Source: Pseudomonadales bacterium
GTDB lineage: Bacteria > Pseudomonadota > Gammaproteobacteria > Pseudomonadales > Azotimanducaceae
Reading direction: 5' to 3'
DNA length: 64,000 nucleotides
NCBI GenBank assembly: GCA_019634925.1
Contig: JAHCAL010000002.1
Location: 186,001-250,000 of the forward strand
Shown here: positions 33,909 to 42,957 of the stretch, one piece after another
Position numbering within the stretch: the stretch's first letter is position 1
Layout: every line of letters begins with the position of its first letter
Notes under the pieces: generated by a model
What the model was told of the DNA's origin: nothing
Seen by the model: only the letters and a program-made list of their open reading frames with translations
Databases searched by the model: none
Program-made: the position numbers and the translations under genes

Positions 33909-34982
33909 ATGCACGACCTGTTCGAACCTCTGCGCTTCCCGCGCGGACCGGCCATGAAGAATCGCTTCATGCTGGCGCCGCTGACCAATTCCCAGAGCCA
34001 CGACGACGGCACGCTCTCCGACGACGAGTATCGCTGGCTTGCGCTTCGTGCCCAGGGCGGATTCGGGCTCACCATGACCTGCGCGGCGCACGTGCAGGCC
34101 GAGGGTCGCGGCTTTCCCGGCCAGCTGGGTATTTTTTCCGATGCCCACCTGCCGGGGCTCGAGCGCCTGGCGGCCGGCATCCGCGCGGCGGGCAGCCTGT
34201 CGTCGGTGCAACTGCACCACGCCGGCATGCGTTCGCCCGCCAGACTGATCGGGACGACGCCGCTGTGTCCCTCGGTAAACGAGGAGTTCGGTGCGCGCGC
34301 CATGACGACGGCCGAGGTCGACCAGCTGATCGAGGACTTCGTGCAAGCGGCGCTACGGGCAGAACGTGCCGGCTTCGACGGCGTGGAACTGCACGGTGCC
34401 CACGGCTACATCCTGTGCCAGTTCCTCTCGAGCGAGATCAACCATCGCGAAGACCGTTTCGGCGGCACGCTGGAGAACCGCGCACGACCACTCACGGCCG
34501 TCATCGACGGCATCCGCGCGCGCTGCCAGCCGGACTTCCAGCTCGGCGTGCGGCTTTCGCCCGAACGGTTTGGCATGGACCTGACCGAAGTTCGCACGCT
34601 GGCACAGCAGCTGATGACGGCTGGCGCGATCGACTACCTGGACATGTCGCTCTGGGACGTCTTCAAGCCGGCGGCGGACGAACGCTTCGCCGGCCGGAGC
34701 CTGCTGTCCTGCTTCACCGAGCTCGACCGCGGCAGCGTACGCCTCGGTGTGGCCGGCAAGATCACGCATCCTGACCACGCCCGCGCCTGCCTGGATGCAG
34801 GCGTCGACTTCGTGCTGCTCGGGCGCGCGGCGATCCTCACGCACGACTTCCCGAACCGCGCCCGCGATCCAGGCTTCACGCCGGTCGCACCGCCGGTCAC
34901 CCGCGAGCACCTGCGCCGCGAGGGGCTCGGCGAGGCATTCATCGGCTACATGAGCAGCTGGCCGGGCTTCGTCAGCGACTGA
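33909..34982 (+). CDS. NADH:flavin oxidoreductase, old yellow enzyme family
   Basis: 357 residues forming an FMN TIM barrel. Family marks: LFEPLRFPRGPAMKNRFMLAPLTN, QLHHAGMRSPA, GFDGVELHGAHGYILCQFLSSEIN, REDRFGGTLENRARPL and VDFVLLGRAAILTHDFP (FMN phosphate loop). No iron-sulfur or second flavin domain follows, unlike 2,4-dienoyl-CoA reductase. It reduces activated C=C bonds of enones, or nitro compounds. It is a single gene upstream of the Dpp transporter operon, with its own separate promoter likely. Confidence 0.92.
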   Translation: MHDLFEPLRFPRGPAMKNRFMLAPLTNSQSHDDGTLSDDEYRWLALRAQGGFGLTMTCAAHVQAEGRGFPGQLGIFSDAHLPGLERLAAGIRAAGSLSSVQLHHAGMRSPARLIGTTPLCPSVNEEFGARAMTTAEVDQLIEDFVQAALRAERAGFDGVELHGAHGYILCQFLSSEINHREDRFGGTLENRARPLTAVIDGIRARCQPDFQLGVRLSPERFGMDLTEVRTLAQQLMTAGAIDYLDMSLWDVFKPAADERFAGRSLLSCFTELDRGSVRLGVAGKITHPDHARACLDAGVDFVLLGRAAILTHDFPNRARDPGFTPVAPPVTREHLRREGLGEAFIGYMSSWPGFVSD

Positions 34983-35062
34983 CAGACCGATCGACCGAGG
35001 CCCACGGGAGGGCCGCGCGGCCATCGAGCTCGAGTTCGTTCTCGACGCGACACCGGAACACA

Positions 35063-35092
35063 TTGCCCCGCGCGCGTGTCGTCGGCTAGCAT
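35063..35092 (+). promoter_or_regulatory. Likely promoter of the Dpp-type transporter operon
   Basis: TTGCCC (35063-35068), 18 bases, TAGCAT (35087-35092), 35 bases before the substrate-binding protein start. Each element matches consensus at four of six positions. Confidence 0.4.
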
Positions 35093-35127
35093 CGATCCGA
35101 CCAAGGGCCTGCGAATGAGTTCGAGCC

Positions 35128-36669
35128 GTGCAGCGCAAGCGTCTTTGGCCGGGGGGTATCGCTACACTGCTGCTCATGCTGTGTTCGGCCTGCGGCCCAC
35201 AGCAACAGACCGTGCGGGACGATGCCGTCACCGACCCGGATGCGACCGCGCGTTTCGCCGTCGCGACCGGCGTCACCCGGTTCGACCCGCATCGGGCCAC
35301 ATCGAGCTACGACAATACCTGGCTGTTTCCCGTCTATGACCGCCTGATCCACATGGACCCCGCCGGACGGGCAGTTCCCGGACTGGCAAGCGCCTGGCAT
35401 TTCGGCGAGGGCGGGGCCTACCTCGAACTGGAACTGCGCGAAGGCGTGCGCTTCCACGACGGCGTGCCGTTCGACGCGGCCGCGGTGGCGGCAAACATCG
35501 AACGCGCTCAGTCGGTCACGGGATCCTCGGTGCGCGCCGAACTGGAGCGGATCGAACGCATCGAGATCCTCGACCCCCTGCGGGTGCGGCTGCACCTCAG
35601 CCAGCCCGACGGCGCGCTGCCGCTGATCCTCTCCGACCGCGCCGGCATGATGATCAGCCCTGCCGCGTTCGACAGCCCCGGACTCGACCGTCGCGGCGTG
35701 GGCGCCGGACCCTTCCGACACGTGGAGTTCCGGCTCGGCAACCGGTCGGTGTACGAACGCTTCGAGCATTACTGGGACCCGCCCGCCGCCGGCGTGGCGC
35801 GTCTCGAACTGCTGCTCATGCCGGACGAGACGACCCGGCTGAACGCAGTGCGCAGCGGCCAGGTCCAGGGCGCCACGATCGGCGCGCTGCAGATCGAACA
35901 GGCGCGTCTGTCGGGGCTCCAGGTGCAGACCGGCGTTGGGCTCGAATTCACGCACATCCAGCTGAACCGCACGCGCTCGCACTTCGGCGATCGCCGTGTA
36001 CGCCAGGCAATGAACCACGCGATCCGCCGCGAGGCCATCGTCCGCGCGCTCGGGCTCGGCTACCCACAGGCTTCGGTACAGCCCTTTCCCATGGACTATC
36101 CGGCCTTCGACCCGGAGACCGGACGCGATCACTACCCGTACGATCCGGGCCGGGCACGCGCGCTCCTGGCCGAAGCAGGGCTCGCGGACGGCTTCGAGTT
36201 CGAACTCATCATCCCGAACATCAGCGCATTCCTGCCTTTGTACGAAGCGCTGCACGACCAGCTGGCCGCGATCGGGATCGAAGCGCGGCCACGCGTGCTG
36301 GAAGGCGCGCAGATCAGCGAGCGTTTCTACGGCGCGACGGAAAGCGACGCCGCGCTGGTGACCTGGGGCGGTCGTCCGGACCCTTCACAGACCATCGACC
36401 TGCTGTTCACGCCCGGCGCCCTGCCGAATCCGGGCGGCCACAGTACGCCGGAAGTGATCCGGCTCGCCGCGCTCGCGCGCGCCGAGATCGACCCGGATCG
36501 GCGCGTGCTGCTGCTGCAGGCAGCGACCCGTGAGGTGACCCGTGAAGCGCTCGGCCTGATCCTGTCGCTGCCGTCGTCCACCTTCACCCTGCGCCCGAAC
36601 GTCGATGGCATGCAGGTGTGGGCGTCGGGAGGCAAACCGGAATTCCGCGGCGTCACGGTGCGGAACTGA
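35128..36669 (+). CDS. ABC transporter substrate-binding protein (SBP family 5, peptide type)
   Basis: 513 residues from GTG 35128. The signal peptide ends near Cys22 (LLMLCSAC), a probable lipoprotein site although the -3 position is Cys rather than Leu. The SBP_bac_5 body is clear: TRFDPHRATSSYDNTWLFPVYDRLIHMD, LREGVRFHDGVPFDAAAV, MNHAIRREAIVRAL, and YDPGRARALLAEAGL. It delivers peptides, or less often other solutes such as glutathione or nickel, to the inner-membrane permease. It is followed after 4 bases by the permease gene, beginning a five-gene operon that encodes every part of the transporter. Confidence 0.92.
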   Translation: MQRKRLWPGGIATLLLMLCSACGPQQQTVRDDAVTDPDATARFAVATGVTRFDPHRATSSYDNTWLFPVYDRLIHMDPAGRAVPGLASAWHFGEGGAYLELELREGVRFHDGVPFDAAAVAANIERAQSVTGSSVRAELERIERIEILDPLRVRLHLSQPDGALPLILSDRAGMMISPAAFDSPGLDRRGVGAGPFRHVEFRLGNRSVYERFEHYWDPPAAGVARLELLLMPDETTRLNAVRSGQVQGATIGALQIEQARLSGLQVQTGVGLEFTHIQLNRTRSHFGDRRVRQAMNHAIRREAIVRALGLGYPQASVQPFPMDYPAFDPETGRDHYPYDPGRARALLAEAGLADGFEFELIIPNISAFLPLYEALHDQLAAIGIEARPRVLEGAQISERFYGATESDAALVTWGGRPDPSQTIDLLFTPGALPNPGGHSTPEVIRLAALARAEIDPDRRVLLLQAATREVTREALGLILSLPSSTFTLRPNVDGMQVWASGGKPEFRGVTVRN

Positions 36670-36673
36670 CGCG

Positions 36674-37618
36674 ATGCCGAGATTCATCCTGCAACGACTC
36701 CTGGCGCTGATTCCGCTCCTGCTGATCGTCTCCCTGCTGGTGTTCTCGCTGGTCCTGCTCATTCCCGGCGATCCCGCGTACCTGCTCGCCGGCGAGGATG
36801 CGACGCCTGAAGAGGTCGCGGCCATCCGCACGGAAATGGGCCTCGATGAGCCGGTGCTGGTGCGCTACGGGAAATGGCTGATCGCGGTCGTACAGGGGGA
36901 CCTGGGCACGTCGCTCTTCTCCGATCAGCCGGTGCTGGACGTGATCCTCGAACGCCTGCCGGTCACGCTCTCGCTGGCCGTCGCGGCGATCCTGATCGCG
37001 CTGACCATCAGCATTCCCGCGGGGATCGTGTCCGGTACCCGCGCCGGCACCCGCATCGACCGCGCCGTCACGGTGGGTTCGTCCATCGGGCTCGCGCTGC
37101 CGAATTTCTGGCTCGGCCTGATGCTGGTGCTGGTGCTCGCGATCTGGAATCCGTGGTTTCCCGCGACCGGCTACACCCCGCTGAGCGAGAGTCTGGCCGA
37201 CTGGTGGCGGCACATCCTGCTGCCGGCGTTCACGCTCGGCCTGTCGGCCTCGGCGATCCTGACCCGGCAACTGCGCGGCGCGATGATCGAGGTGATGCAA
37301 CTCGACTACGTGCGCACCGCGCGGGCCAAGGGCCTGCCGCATCGCAGGGTGGTCGCGAAACACGCGCTCAAGAACGCTGCGATTCCGATGGTCACCATCC
37401 TCGGTCTGCAGGTCAACGGGCTGCTCGGCGGCACGGTCATCGTCGAGCAGATCTTCGGCATGCCCGGCATCGGCCAGCTCGCCGTCGCCTCGGTATTCAC
37501 CCGCGATCTGCCGATGATCCAGGGCGTGGTGATCATGGCCGTGTTCGTCGCCGTGCTGGTCAACCTCGTGGTCGACATCTCATACGGCTACTTCAACCCG
37601 AAGGTGCGCCCGCGATGA
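36674..37618 (+). CDS. Peptide ABC transporter permease, DppB type
   Basis: 314 residues from ATG 36674. Six hydrophobic helices. The N-terminal RFILQRLLALIPLLLIVSLLVFSL, MGLDEPVLVRYGKWLIAVVQGDLGTSLF and the cytoplasmic EAA loop (LDYVRTARAKGLPHRRVVAKHALKNA) are those of DppB/OppB, which pair with DppC. The C-terminal TVIVEQIFGMPGIGQLAV closes the family signature. Inner membrane. The stop overlaps the next start (ATGA), so expression of the two permeases is coupled. Confidence 0.93.
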   Translation: MPRFILQRLLALIPLLLIVSLLVFSLVLLIPGDPAYLLAGEDATPEEVAAIRTEMGLDEPVLVRYGKWLIAVVQGDLGTSLFSDQPVLDVILERLPVTLSLAVAAILIALTISIPAGIVSGTRAGTRIDRAVTVGSSIGLALPNFWLGLMLVLVLAIWNPWFPATGYTPLSESLADWWRHILLPAFTLGLSASAILTRQLRGAMIEVMQLDYVRTARAKGLPHRRVVAKHALKNAAIPMVTILGLQVNGLLGGTVIVEQIFGMPGIGQLAVASVFTRDLPMIQGVVIMAVFVAVLVNLVVDISYGYFNPKVRPR

Positions 37619-38493
37619 GCAGCCCGGCGAACGACTCGCAACGCGCCCGTTCCGCGGGACAACGCTTCCTGCGCCGGTTCCTGCAACAGCGCCTGGCACT
37701 CGGCTGCCTCGGCTTCCTGGTCCTGTTGACGCTCGCCGCGGTGTTCGCGCCATGGGTCGCGCCGTATGATCCGCTCCAGCAGGACCTCGACCGGGTGCTC
37801 GAGAGTCCCAGCCGCGATCACTGGTTCGGTACCGACGAACTCGGCCGCGACGTGCTGAGTCGCACGCTGTTCGCCGCCCGCGTCTCCCTGCTCGCTGCCG
37901 CGCAGGCCGTGCTGATCGCCATCGCCATCGGCGTACCGCCCGGGCTCGTCGCCGGACTCTGGGGCGGGCGTGTCGACGGGCTGATCATGCGCGCCACCGA
38001 CGCGCTCATGAGTTTTCCACCGTTGATTCTCGCGGTGGCGCTGATCGCGGTCCTGGGGCCGAGTCTGACCAATGCCATGATCGCGATCGGGATATTGCTC
38101 TCACCCACGTTTCTGCGCCTGATGCGGGCGACCACCATGGCGGTCGCGCAGGAAACCTACGTCGAAGCGGCCCGCAGCATCGGCTGTACACAGGGCTGGA
38201 TCATCCGCAAACACGTGCTGCCGAACGTGGTGTCGCCGTTGTTCGTGCAGATCTCGGTGTTCGCCGGCGTCGCCATGCTCGCCGAGGCCGGGCTCAGCTT
38301 TCTCGGCCTCGGCGCACAGCCGCCGGATTCCAGCTGGGGGGCGATGGTCGGGCGCGGCTTCCGTTACCTTAGCCTCGCGCCCTCGCTGATCGTCTTTCCG
38401 GGGCTCGCCATCGCGATCACCGTGCTCGCTCTTTACGTGGTCGGCGACGGGCTCCGCGACTCGCTCGGTCGCGAGATCCGGAGGGAATCGTGA
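37615..38493 (+). CDS. Peptide ABC transporter permease, DppC type
   Basis: 292 residues from the overlapping ATG 37615. OppC_N segment LAAVFAPWVAPYDPLQQDLDRVLESPSRDHWFGTDELGRDVLSRTLFAAR, EAA loop TYVEAARSIGCTQGWIIRKHVLPNV, and GLSFLGLGAQPPDSSWGAM give a firm match to DppC/OppC. Six membrane helices. It forms the channel with the preceding permease. Coupled to the first ATPase gene by a GTGA overlap at 38490. Confidence 0.93.
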   Translation: MSSPANDSQRARSAGQRFLRRFLQQRLALGCLGFLVLLTLAAVFAPWVAPYDPLQQDLDRVLESPSRDHWFGTDELGRDVLSRTLFAARVSLLAAAQAVLIAIAIGVPPGLVAGLWGGRVDGLIMRATDALMSFPPLILAVALIAVLGPSLTNAMIAIGILLSPTFLRLMRATTMAVAQETYVEAARSIGCTQGWIIRKHVLPNVVSPLFVQISVFAGVAMLAEAGLSFLGLGAQPPDSSWGAMVGRGFRYLSLAPSLIVFPGLAIAITVLALYVVGDGLRDSLGREIRRES

Positions 38494-39488
38494 CCGCTGC
38501 CGCCCCGATCCTCTCGGTCGAGCGACTCTCGGTGGAGTTTCTGACCGACCGCGGCTGGGCCACGGTGGTGGACGACGTATCGTTCGACGTGGCGCGCGGC
38601 GAGACCCTCGGGCTGGTCGGCGAATCGGGGTCCGGCAAGACCGTCACGTCGCTCGCGATCATGCAGCTGGTGCCGATGCCGCCCGGACGGTTCAGCGGCG
38701 GGCGCATCCTGTTCGAGGGCACGGACCTCGTTGAATTGCCGGAGAAAGGCCTGCAGCGGGTGCGCGGCAACGAGATCGCCATGGTCTTCCAGGAGTCCAT
38801 GACCAGCCTGAATCCCGCCTTCACCATCGGCGATCAGATCGCCGAGGCGGTGCGCGTGCATCGCGGCATCGGGCGGCGCCCAGCACTCGACCGTGCCGTG
38901 GAGGTGCTCGACCTGGTCGGCATACCAAGCCCGCGCGAACGCGTGCACGCCTATCCGCACGAATTTTCCGGCGGCATGCGGCAACGCGCGGCGATCGCGA
39001 TGGCGCTCGCCTGCGAACCGAAGCTCTTGATCGCCGACGAACCGACCACGGCGCTCGACGTCACCGTGCAGGCCCAGGTGCTGACGCTCCTGCGCGAGCT
39101 GCAGCAGCGGTTCGGCATGGCCATGCTGTTCATCACCCACAATCTCGGAGTCGTCGCCGACATCTGCGATCGGGTCGCGGTGATGTACGCCGGGCAGATC
39201 GTCGAGGTCGCCGGCGTGGATGCGTTGTTCCAGGCGCCCGGACACCCGTACACCGAAGGCCTGCTGCAGGCCATGCCGCAGCTCGGCCGGCGCGGCGAAC
39301 CGCTCGCGGTAGTGCCCGGGGTACCGCCCATGCCGTGGGCGATGCCGGCGGGATGCCGCTTCCACCCGCGCTGCGCCTACGCCGAACCCGCGTGCACGGC
39401 CGGTCCACCGAAGCTGGACACCACGCGGCCCGGCCAGGCGAGCCGCTGCGCGCGCAGCGCCTCGATCACGCTGCGGGGGTCGGATTGA
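38490..39488 (+). CDS. Peptide ABC transporter ATPase, DppD type
   Basis: 332 residues from GTG 38490. Walker [11 protein letters not shown]-loop [15 protein letters not shown], signature [13 protein letters not shown], Walker [15 protein letters not shown], switch His in FITHNLGVV. The oligopeptide-transporter C-terminal domain with cysteines ([22 protein letters not shown]) may bind an iron-sulfur cluster, as in the DppD/OppD group. It hydrolyses ATP with its partner to drive uptake. Its end overlaps the next start by four bases (TTGA). Confidence 0.93.
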   Translation: MTAAAPILSVERLSVEFLTDRGWATVVDDVSFDVARGETLGLVGESGSGKTVTSLAIMQLVPMPPGRFSGGRILFEGTDLVELPEKGLQRVRGNEIAMVFQESMTSLNPAFTIGDQIAEAVRVHRGIGRRPALDRAVEVLDLVGIPSPRERVHAYPHEFSGGMRQRAAIAMALACEPKLLIADEPTTALDVTVQAQVLTLLRELQQRFGMAMLFITHNLGVVADICDRVAVMYAGQIVEVAGVDALFQAPGHPYTEGLLQAMPQLGRRGEPLAVVPGVPPMPWAMPAGCRFHPRCAYAEPACTAGPPKLDTTRPGQASRCARSASITLRGSD

Positions 39489-40459
39489 ACACGAATCATC
39501 TGCTCGAAGTCCGCGATCTCAGCGTGGTGTTCCGGATCGGCGGCGGCCTTCTCGCGCCGCGTCGCGAACTCAGGGCCGTGAACGGCGTGAGCTTCGGCAT
39601 TGCGCCGGGCGAGACGCTCGCCGTGGTCGGCGAGTCGGGGTCGGGAAAATCGACCATCGCGCGCGCCGTCATGCGCCTGATCGAGCCTGCCTCGGGCAGC
39701 GTGGTGCTCGACGGCACGGACATCACGCAGCTCACCGGCCAGGCGCTCCGCCGGATCAGGCCGCGCCTGCAGATGGTGTTCCAGGACCCTTACTCGTCGC
39801 TCGACCCCTCGAAGCTGATCCGCGACGTGGTGGCGGAGCCGCTGGTCGTGCACCGCCGGCTGGCCGGTGCCGCGCTCGACGCGCGCGTCGAACAGCTGCT
39901 CGAACAGGTCGGACTCGGCGCCTATCACCTCGACCGTTATCCATACGAATTTTCCGGCGGCCAGCGTCAGCGCATCGCCATCGCGCGGGCCATCGCCCTC
40001 GAGCCGAGCCTCCTGGTGCTGGACGAGGCGGTCAGCGCGCTCGACGTCTCGACCCAGAACCAGATCCTCAATCTGCTGGCGGATCTGCGCCGCGCACACG
40101 GCATCGCGTACCTGTTCATCTCCCATGACCTGGGTGTCGTGCGCCACATCGCCGACCGCGTGGCGGTGACCTACCTCGGCCGGATCGTCGAGACCGGCCC
40201 GACCGAGCGTATCTTCACGGCCACCGCGCACCCCTACACCGAAGCGCTGCTGGCGGCCGTGCCGATCCCGAATCCGGCCCTGCAGCGGCAACGGCGCGCA
40301 CCGCCGCTGGTCGGCGACATTCCGAGTCCGCTCGCACCGCCTCCAGGCTGCCCGTTCCATACGCGCTGCCCCAGGGCGATGCCGGTCTGCTCGACCGAGC
40401 CGCCGCGGCACGTGCCGGTCGATGGCGGCGGCACGGTCGCGTGCCACCTGCACGACTGA
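39485..40459 (+). CDS. Peptide ABC transporter ATPase, DppF type
   Basis: 324 residues if translation starts at TTG 39485, the codon overlapping the DppD-type stop; the protein then begins [16 protein letters not shown], matching the expected N-terminus. Walker A GESGSGKST, FQDPYSSLDPSKLI, signature EFSGGQRQRIAIA, Walker B LLVLDEAVSALDVSTQ (a conserved DEP proline is Ala here, common in DppF relatives), His in FISHDLGVV, and the cysteine cluster CPFHTRCPRAMPVC. It completes the operon and converges on xthA with a 25-base gap. Confidence 0.92.
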   Translation: MNTNHLLEVRDLSVVFRIGGGLLAPRRELRAVNGVSFGIAPGETLAVVGESGSGKSTIARAVMRLIEPASGSVVLDGTDITQLTGQALRRIRPRLQMVFQDPYSSLDPSKLIRDVVAEPLVVHRRLAGAALDARVEQLLEQVGLGAYHLDRYPYEFSGGQRQRIAIARAIALEPSLLVLDEAVSALDVSTQNQILNLLADLRRAHGIAYLFISHDLGVVRHIADRVAVTYLGRIVETGPTERIFTATAHPYTEALLAAVPIPNPALQRQRRAPPLVGDIPSPLAPPPGCPFHTRCPRAMPVCSTEPPRHVPVDGGGTVACHLHD

Positions 40460-40484
40460 CCGTGCAGGCACCCGTGACGAAAGA

Positions 40485-41264
40485 TCATCGATCAGAGAGG
40501 TCGGCGTAGACCGGCGCGTGATCCGAGGGCGTGAGCTCGCCCTGCTTCTTGCGGAAGTCCCGGTCGATGACCACTTCGACGACACGGCGCCGCACGGCTT
40601 CGGAACCGAGCAGCGTATCGATGCGCAGGCCATGGCCGCGATGGAACGATCCACCCCGGTAGTCCCACCACGAGTAAGCTCGACCTTCCGGGTGGCGGTC
40701 ACGGTAGAGATCGATCAGTCCGAGCGCGAGCAGTGTCGCAAAGCGCTCCCGCTCCAGGGTCGTGTGGAAGATTTCGCCGTCGCCGTCCGCCCCGCGCCAG
40801 CTGTCCGTGGCGTGCGGCACCACGTTGAAGTCGCCGCACAACACGGTCGCCCTGTCCGGTGCGTGCCGCTCCGCCCAGTAGGCGGCCAGCGCCTCGAACC
40901 AGTCGAGCTTGCGCTGATAGTCGACGTGCGCGAGCGTCTTGCCGTTCGGGCAATAGACCGTCGTGAAATCGAGGCCCGCGACGCGCACGCCGATCAGGCG
41001 CGCGCCGAGCGCTTCCTGGCCGGGCAGACCGCGCTGGAACACTTCCGCTTCGCCCCGGCTGAGCACGGCCACGCCGTTCCAGGCCTTCTCGCCGTGCACG
41101 TGCGCGACGTAGCCGAGTTCGGCGAATCGTGCATGGGGAAACTGCGCGTCTTCGGTCTTCAGTTCCTGCAGACCCACGACGTCGGGTCGACGCTCGGCGA
41201 GCCACAGGCACAGGTAATCGAGGCGCGCCTTGAGACCGTTGATGTTCCAGGTCGCGATGCGCAT
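40485..41264 (-). CDS. xthA: Exodeoxyribonuclease III
   Basis: 259 residues, the normal length. Motifs of the EEP nuclease fold: RIATWNINGLKARL, VVGLQELKTED with the metal-binding Glu, YCPNGKTLAHVDYQRKLDWFEAL, VLCGDFNVVP (Asp/Asn), GLRIDTLLGSE and LTPSDHAPVYADL with the catalytic His. It cuts at abasic sites and removes 3' blocks. It starts 5 bases after the end of a hotdog gene and may be made by re-initiation, since no strong ribosome binding site is seen. Its presence in an operon with two hotdog genes is unusual. Confidence 0.94.
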   Translation of the reverse strand: MRIATWNINGLKARLDYLCLWLAERRPDVVGLQELKTEDAQFPHARFAELGYVAHVHGEKAWNGVAVLSRGEAEVFQRGLPGQEALGARLIGVRVAGLDFTTVYCPNGKTLAHVDYQRKLDWFEALAAYWAERHAPDRATVLCGDFNVVPHATDSWRGADGDGEIFHTTLERERFATLLALGLIDLYRDRHPEGRAYSWWDYRGGSFHRGHGLRIDTLLGSEAVRRRVVEVVIDRDFRKKQGELTPSDHAPVYADLSDR

Positions 41265-41269
41265 CGAGA

Positions 41270-41689
41270 TCAGCCGAGCGGCAGACGGACCCGCGCGGTG
41301 CCGAACACGCGCGTCTCGCCCTTGCCGTTGCGGACGCTGAGGTCGAGTTCCACGCGACCGCTGTCGGAGTCGATGTCGGTGACCACGGCACTGATGCTGC
41401 AGGGCTCATCGGCGATGACCGGCGCGCGGAACACCGTGTCGATGTGCTCGATGTGCGCGGTCGGCGACCAGCGGTGGATCATGCTCGACAGGAATCCCAT
41501 CGCCATGATCCCCGGCACCAGCGCGCCCGGCAGGCCCTCGAGGCGCGCCGCGGCGTGATCCTTGAACCGCCCGCCGCCGCCCCAGCCGACCGCGTCGGCG
41601 AAGGCGCCGGTAGCGGCCACCGAGGTGTCGGGTGCAAACGCCTCGAGTTCCGCGCCGAATTCCACGTCCTGAACTGTCTCAACCGGCAT
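41270..41689 (-). CDS. MaoC-like hotdog protein lacking the usual Asp/His pair
   Basis: 139 residues, single hotdog. The central helix region reads GWGGGGRFKDHAAARLEGLPGALVPGIMAMGFLSSMIH, in which the canonical hydratase-2 motif (G-D-x-N-P-x-H) is not kept: no Asp or His at the catalytic positions. The HPFTR/late strands (EHIDTVFRAPVIADEPC) are typical. It overlaps the preceding MaoC N-type gene by 11 bases, indicating a heteromeric enoyl-CoA hydratase of the split type seen in mycobacterial steroid and fatty-acid synthesis enzymes. Without a visible catalytic dyad it may be a partner or bind a different substrate. Confidence 0.78.
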   Translation of the reverse strand: MPVETVQDVEFGAELEAFAPDTSVAATGAFADAVGWGGGGRFKDHAAARLEGLPGALVPGIMAMGFLSSMIHRWSPTAHIEHIDTVFRAPVIADEPCSISAVVTDIDSDSGRVELDLSVRNGKGETRVFGTARVRLPLG

Positions 41690-42128
41690 CGTCGTGCTTC
41701 TCCCGGATCACCATGCGGGCGTCATTGATGGCCAGTTCATGGCCGTCGGCGTCATAAATCTCCATCCGCGAGACCAGGAAGATCATGCGGCCGGAGCGCC
41801 CGGACTTGTCGTAGATCTCGTGCAGGTGCGTGCGCCCGGTGAGTGGAACGCCGGTGCGCACCGGCAGCAGGCAGGTGACGGCCTTGCCGCCATCCATGGG
41901 AATGCCCCCGAGCCGTGGAAACTCGATCGGCAGATGCCGACCGGCGGCCAGGCTCGCGATGAACGCAGGCGAAGCCTGGAAATCGGGATGCGTGGGATCG
42001 GTGAACTCGGGCCGATTCTCGCCGGAGAGCCGTGCCACCACGGCGACCCGCTCGGGGTCGAGCACGAAGTCCTTGCGATCGAACTCGAGATTCAGGAACC
42101 GGGATTTCAGTTCCTCGATGTCAACCAT
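41679..42128 (-). CDS. MaoC_N-type (FAS1_DH_region) hotdog protein
   Basis: 149 residues from ATG 42128, chosen because GAGGGAG lies upstream and a GTG three codons earlier is too close to it. DIEELKSRFLNLEF, VARLSGENRPEFTDPTHPDFQASPAFIA, and LTGRTHLHEIYDKSGRSGRMIFLVSRMEIYD match the N-terminal hotdog of dehydratases split into two chains. These pair with a C-terminal hotdog chain, here the overlapping downstream gene, to hydrate enoyl-CoA or reduce toxic substrates. It is the first gene of an operon with the second hotdog and xthA. Confidence 0.8.
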   Translation of the reverse strand: MVDIEELKSRFLNLEFDRKDFVLDPERVAVVARLSGENRPEFTDPTHPDFQASPAFIASLAAGRHLPIEFPRLGGIPMDGGKAVTCLLPVRTGVPLTGRTHLHEIYDKSGRSGRMIFLVSRMEIYDADGHELAINDARMVIREKHDDAG

Positions 42129-42277
42129 GGATCGCACTCCCTCTGTTTCGTCCGCCGGTCACCGTCCGCCGGGTACCGAGCCGCAGCCCGCGCGCGGCGG
42201 ACTGCTGCAAGGCCCGGGATTGTATGGGGGTTGCCCCCGCTGGGGTAGCATCCGCGCTTCAGCCGTGAGGAACGGGC

Positions 42278-42928
42278 ATGCATCTGATCAGCATCAACGT
42301 GGGCCGGCGCCGACACCTGGCGCATCGGAGCTTCACCGGCAGTACCGGTATCGGCAAGGAACCGGTCGCGACGCCGGTGCAGGTGGGCCCGCTCGGCCTC
42401 GAGGGCGATGCGGTCGTCAACCGCAAGCACCACGGCGGACCGGACCAGGCCGTATACGTCTACCGGGCCGAGGATTACGCGTGGTGGTCGGCCGAACTCG
42501 GTCGCCCGATGGCGCCGGGCACCTTCGGCGACAACCTGACGGTGGCCGGACTGCCCGGGGCCGGCGCCGTCATCGGCAGCCGGCTCGACTTCGGCAACGT
42601 GGAACTCGAGATCACCGCGCCGCGCATTCCCTGCAACACGCTCGCGGCGCGCATGGACGATCCGGGCTTCGTGAAACGCTTCATGGACGCGGCGCGGCCG
42701 GGCTACTACTGCCGGGTGATCCGTCCCGGCGCGCTCTCGGCCGGCGCCGGTTTCTCCCTGCGCGACTACCAGGCCGCGCCGGTGTCGACGCTCGAGATCT
42801 TCGCGGCGCGCTCTCGCCGCAGTTCCCCGGCGGAGCTGCGGCGGTTTCTCGCGGCCCCGATCGACGAACGGACCCGCACGGACTACCTGCGCCAGCTCGC
42901 CGCGCGGGACCCGGACACGCCGGACTGA
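42278..42928 (+). CDS. MOSC-domain protein, YiiM type
   Basis: 216 residues with GAGGA upstream. MHLISINVGRR, GLEGDAVVNRKHHGGPDQAVYVYRAEDYAWW, GTFGDNLTVAGLPG and LEITAPRIPCNTLAARM include the conserved Cys that binds a sulfido-molybdenum in MOSC proteins. E. coli YiiM with molybdenum cofactor reduces N-hydroxylated bases such as 6-hydroxylaminopurine; this protein likely does so too. Its neighbours are DNA-repair genes (xthA, nuclease/helicase). A GGGGG-TTG-CCCCC hairpin lies in its leader at 42226-42238. Confidence 0.88.
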   Translation: MHLISINVGRRRHLAHRSFTGSTGIGKEPVATPVQVGPLGLEGDAVVNRKHHGGPDQAVYVYRAEDYAWWSAELGRPMAPGTFGDNLTVAGLPGAGAVIGSRLDFGNVELEITAPRIPCNTLAARMDDPGFVKRFMDAARPGYYCRVIRPGALSAGAGFSLRDYQAAPVSTLEIFAARSRRSSPAELRRFLAAPIDERTRTDYLRQLAARDPDTPD

Positions 42929-42957
42929 CCCACACCCGGGTGGTGCATAATCCCGCC

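Noticed and set aside
35128..40459. Assigning the transporter to nickel or a specific peptide
   Set aside because: Family 5 binding proteins vary in substrate; no specific residues or neighbours define it.
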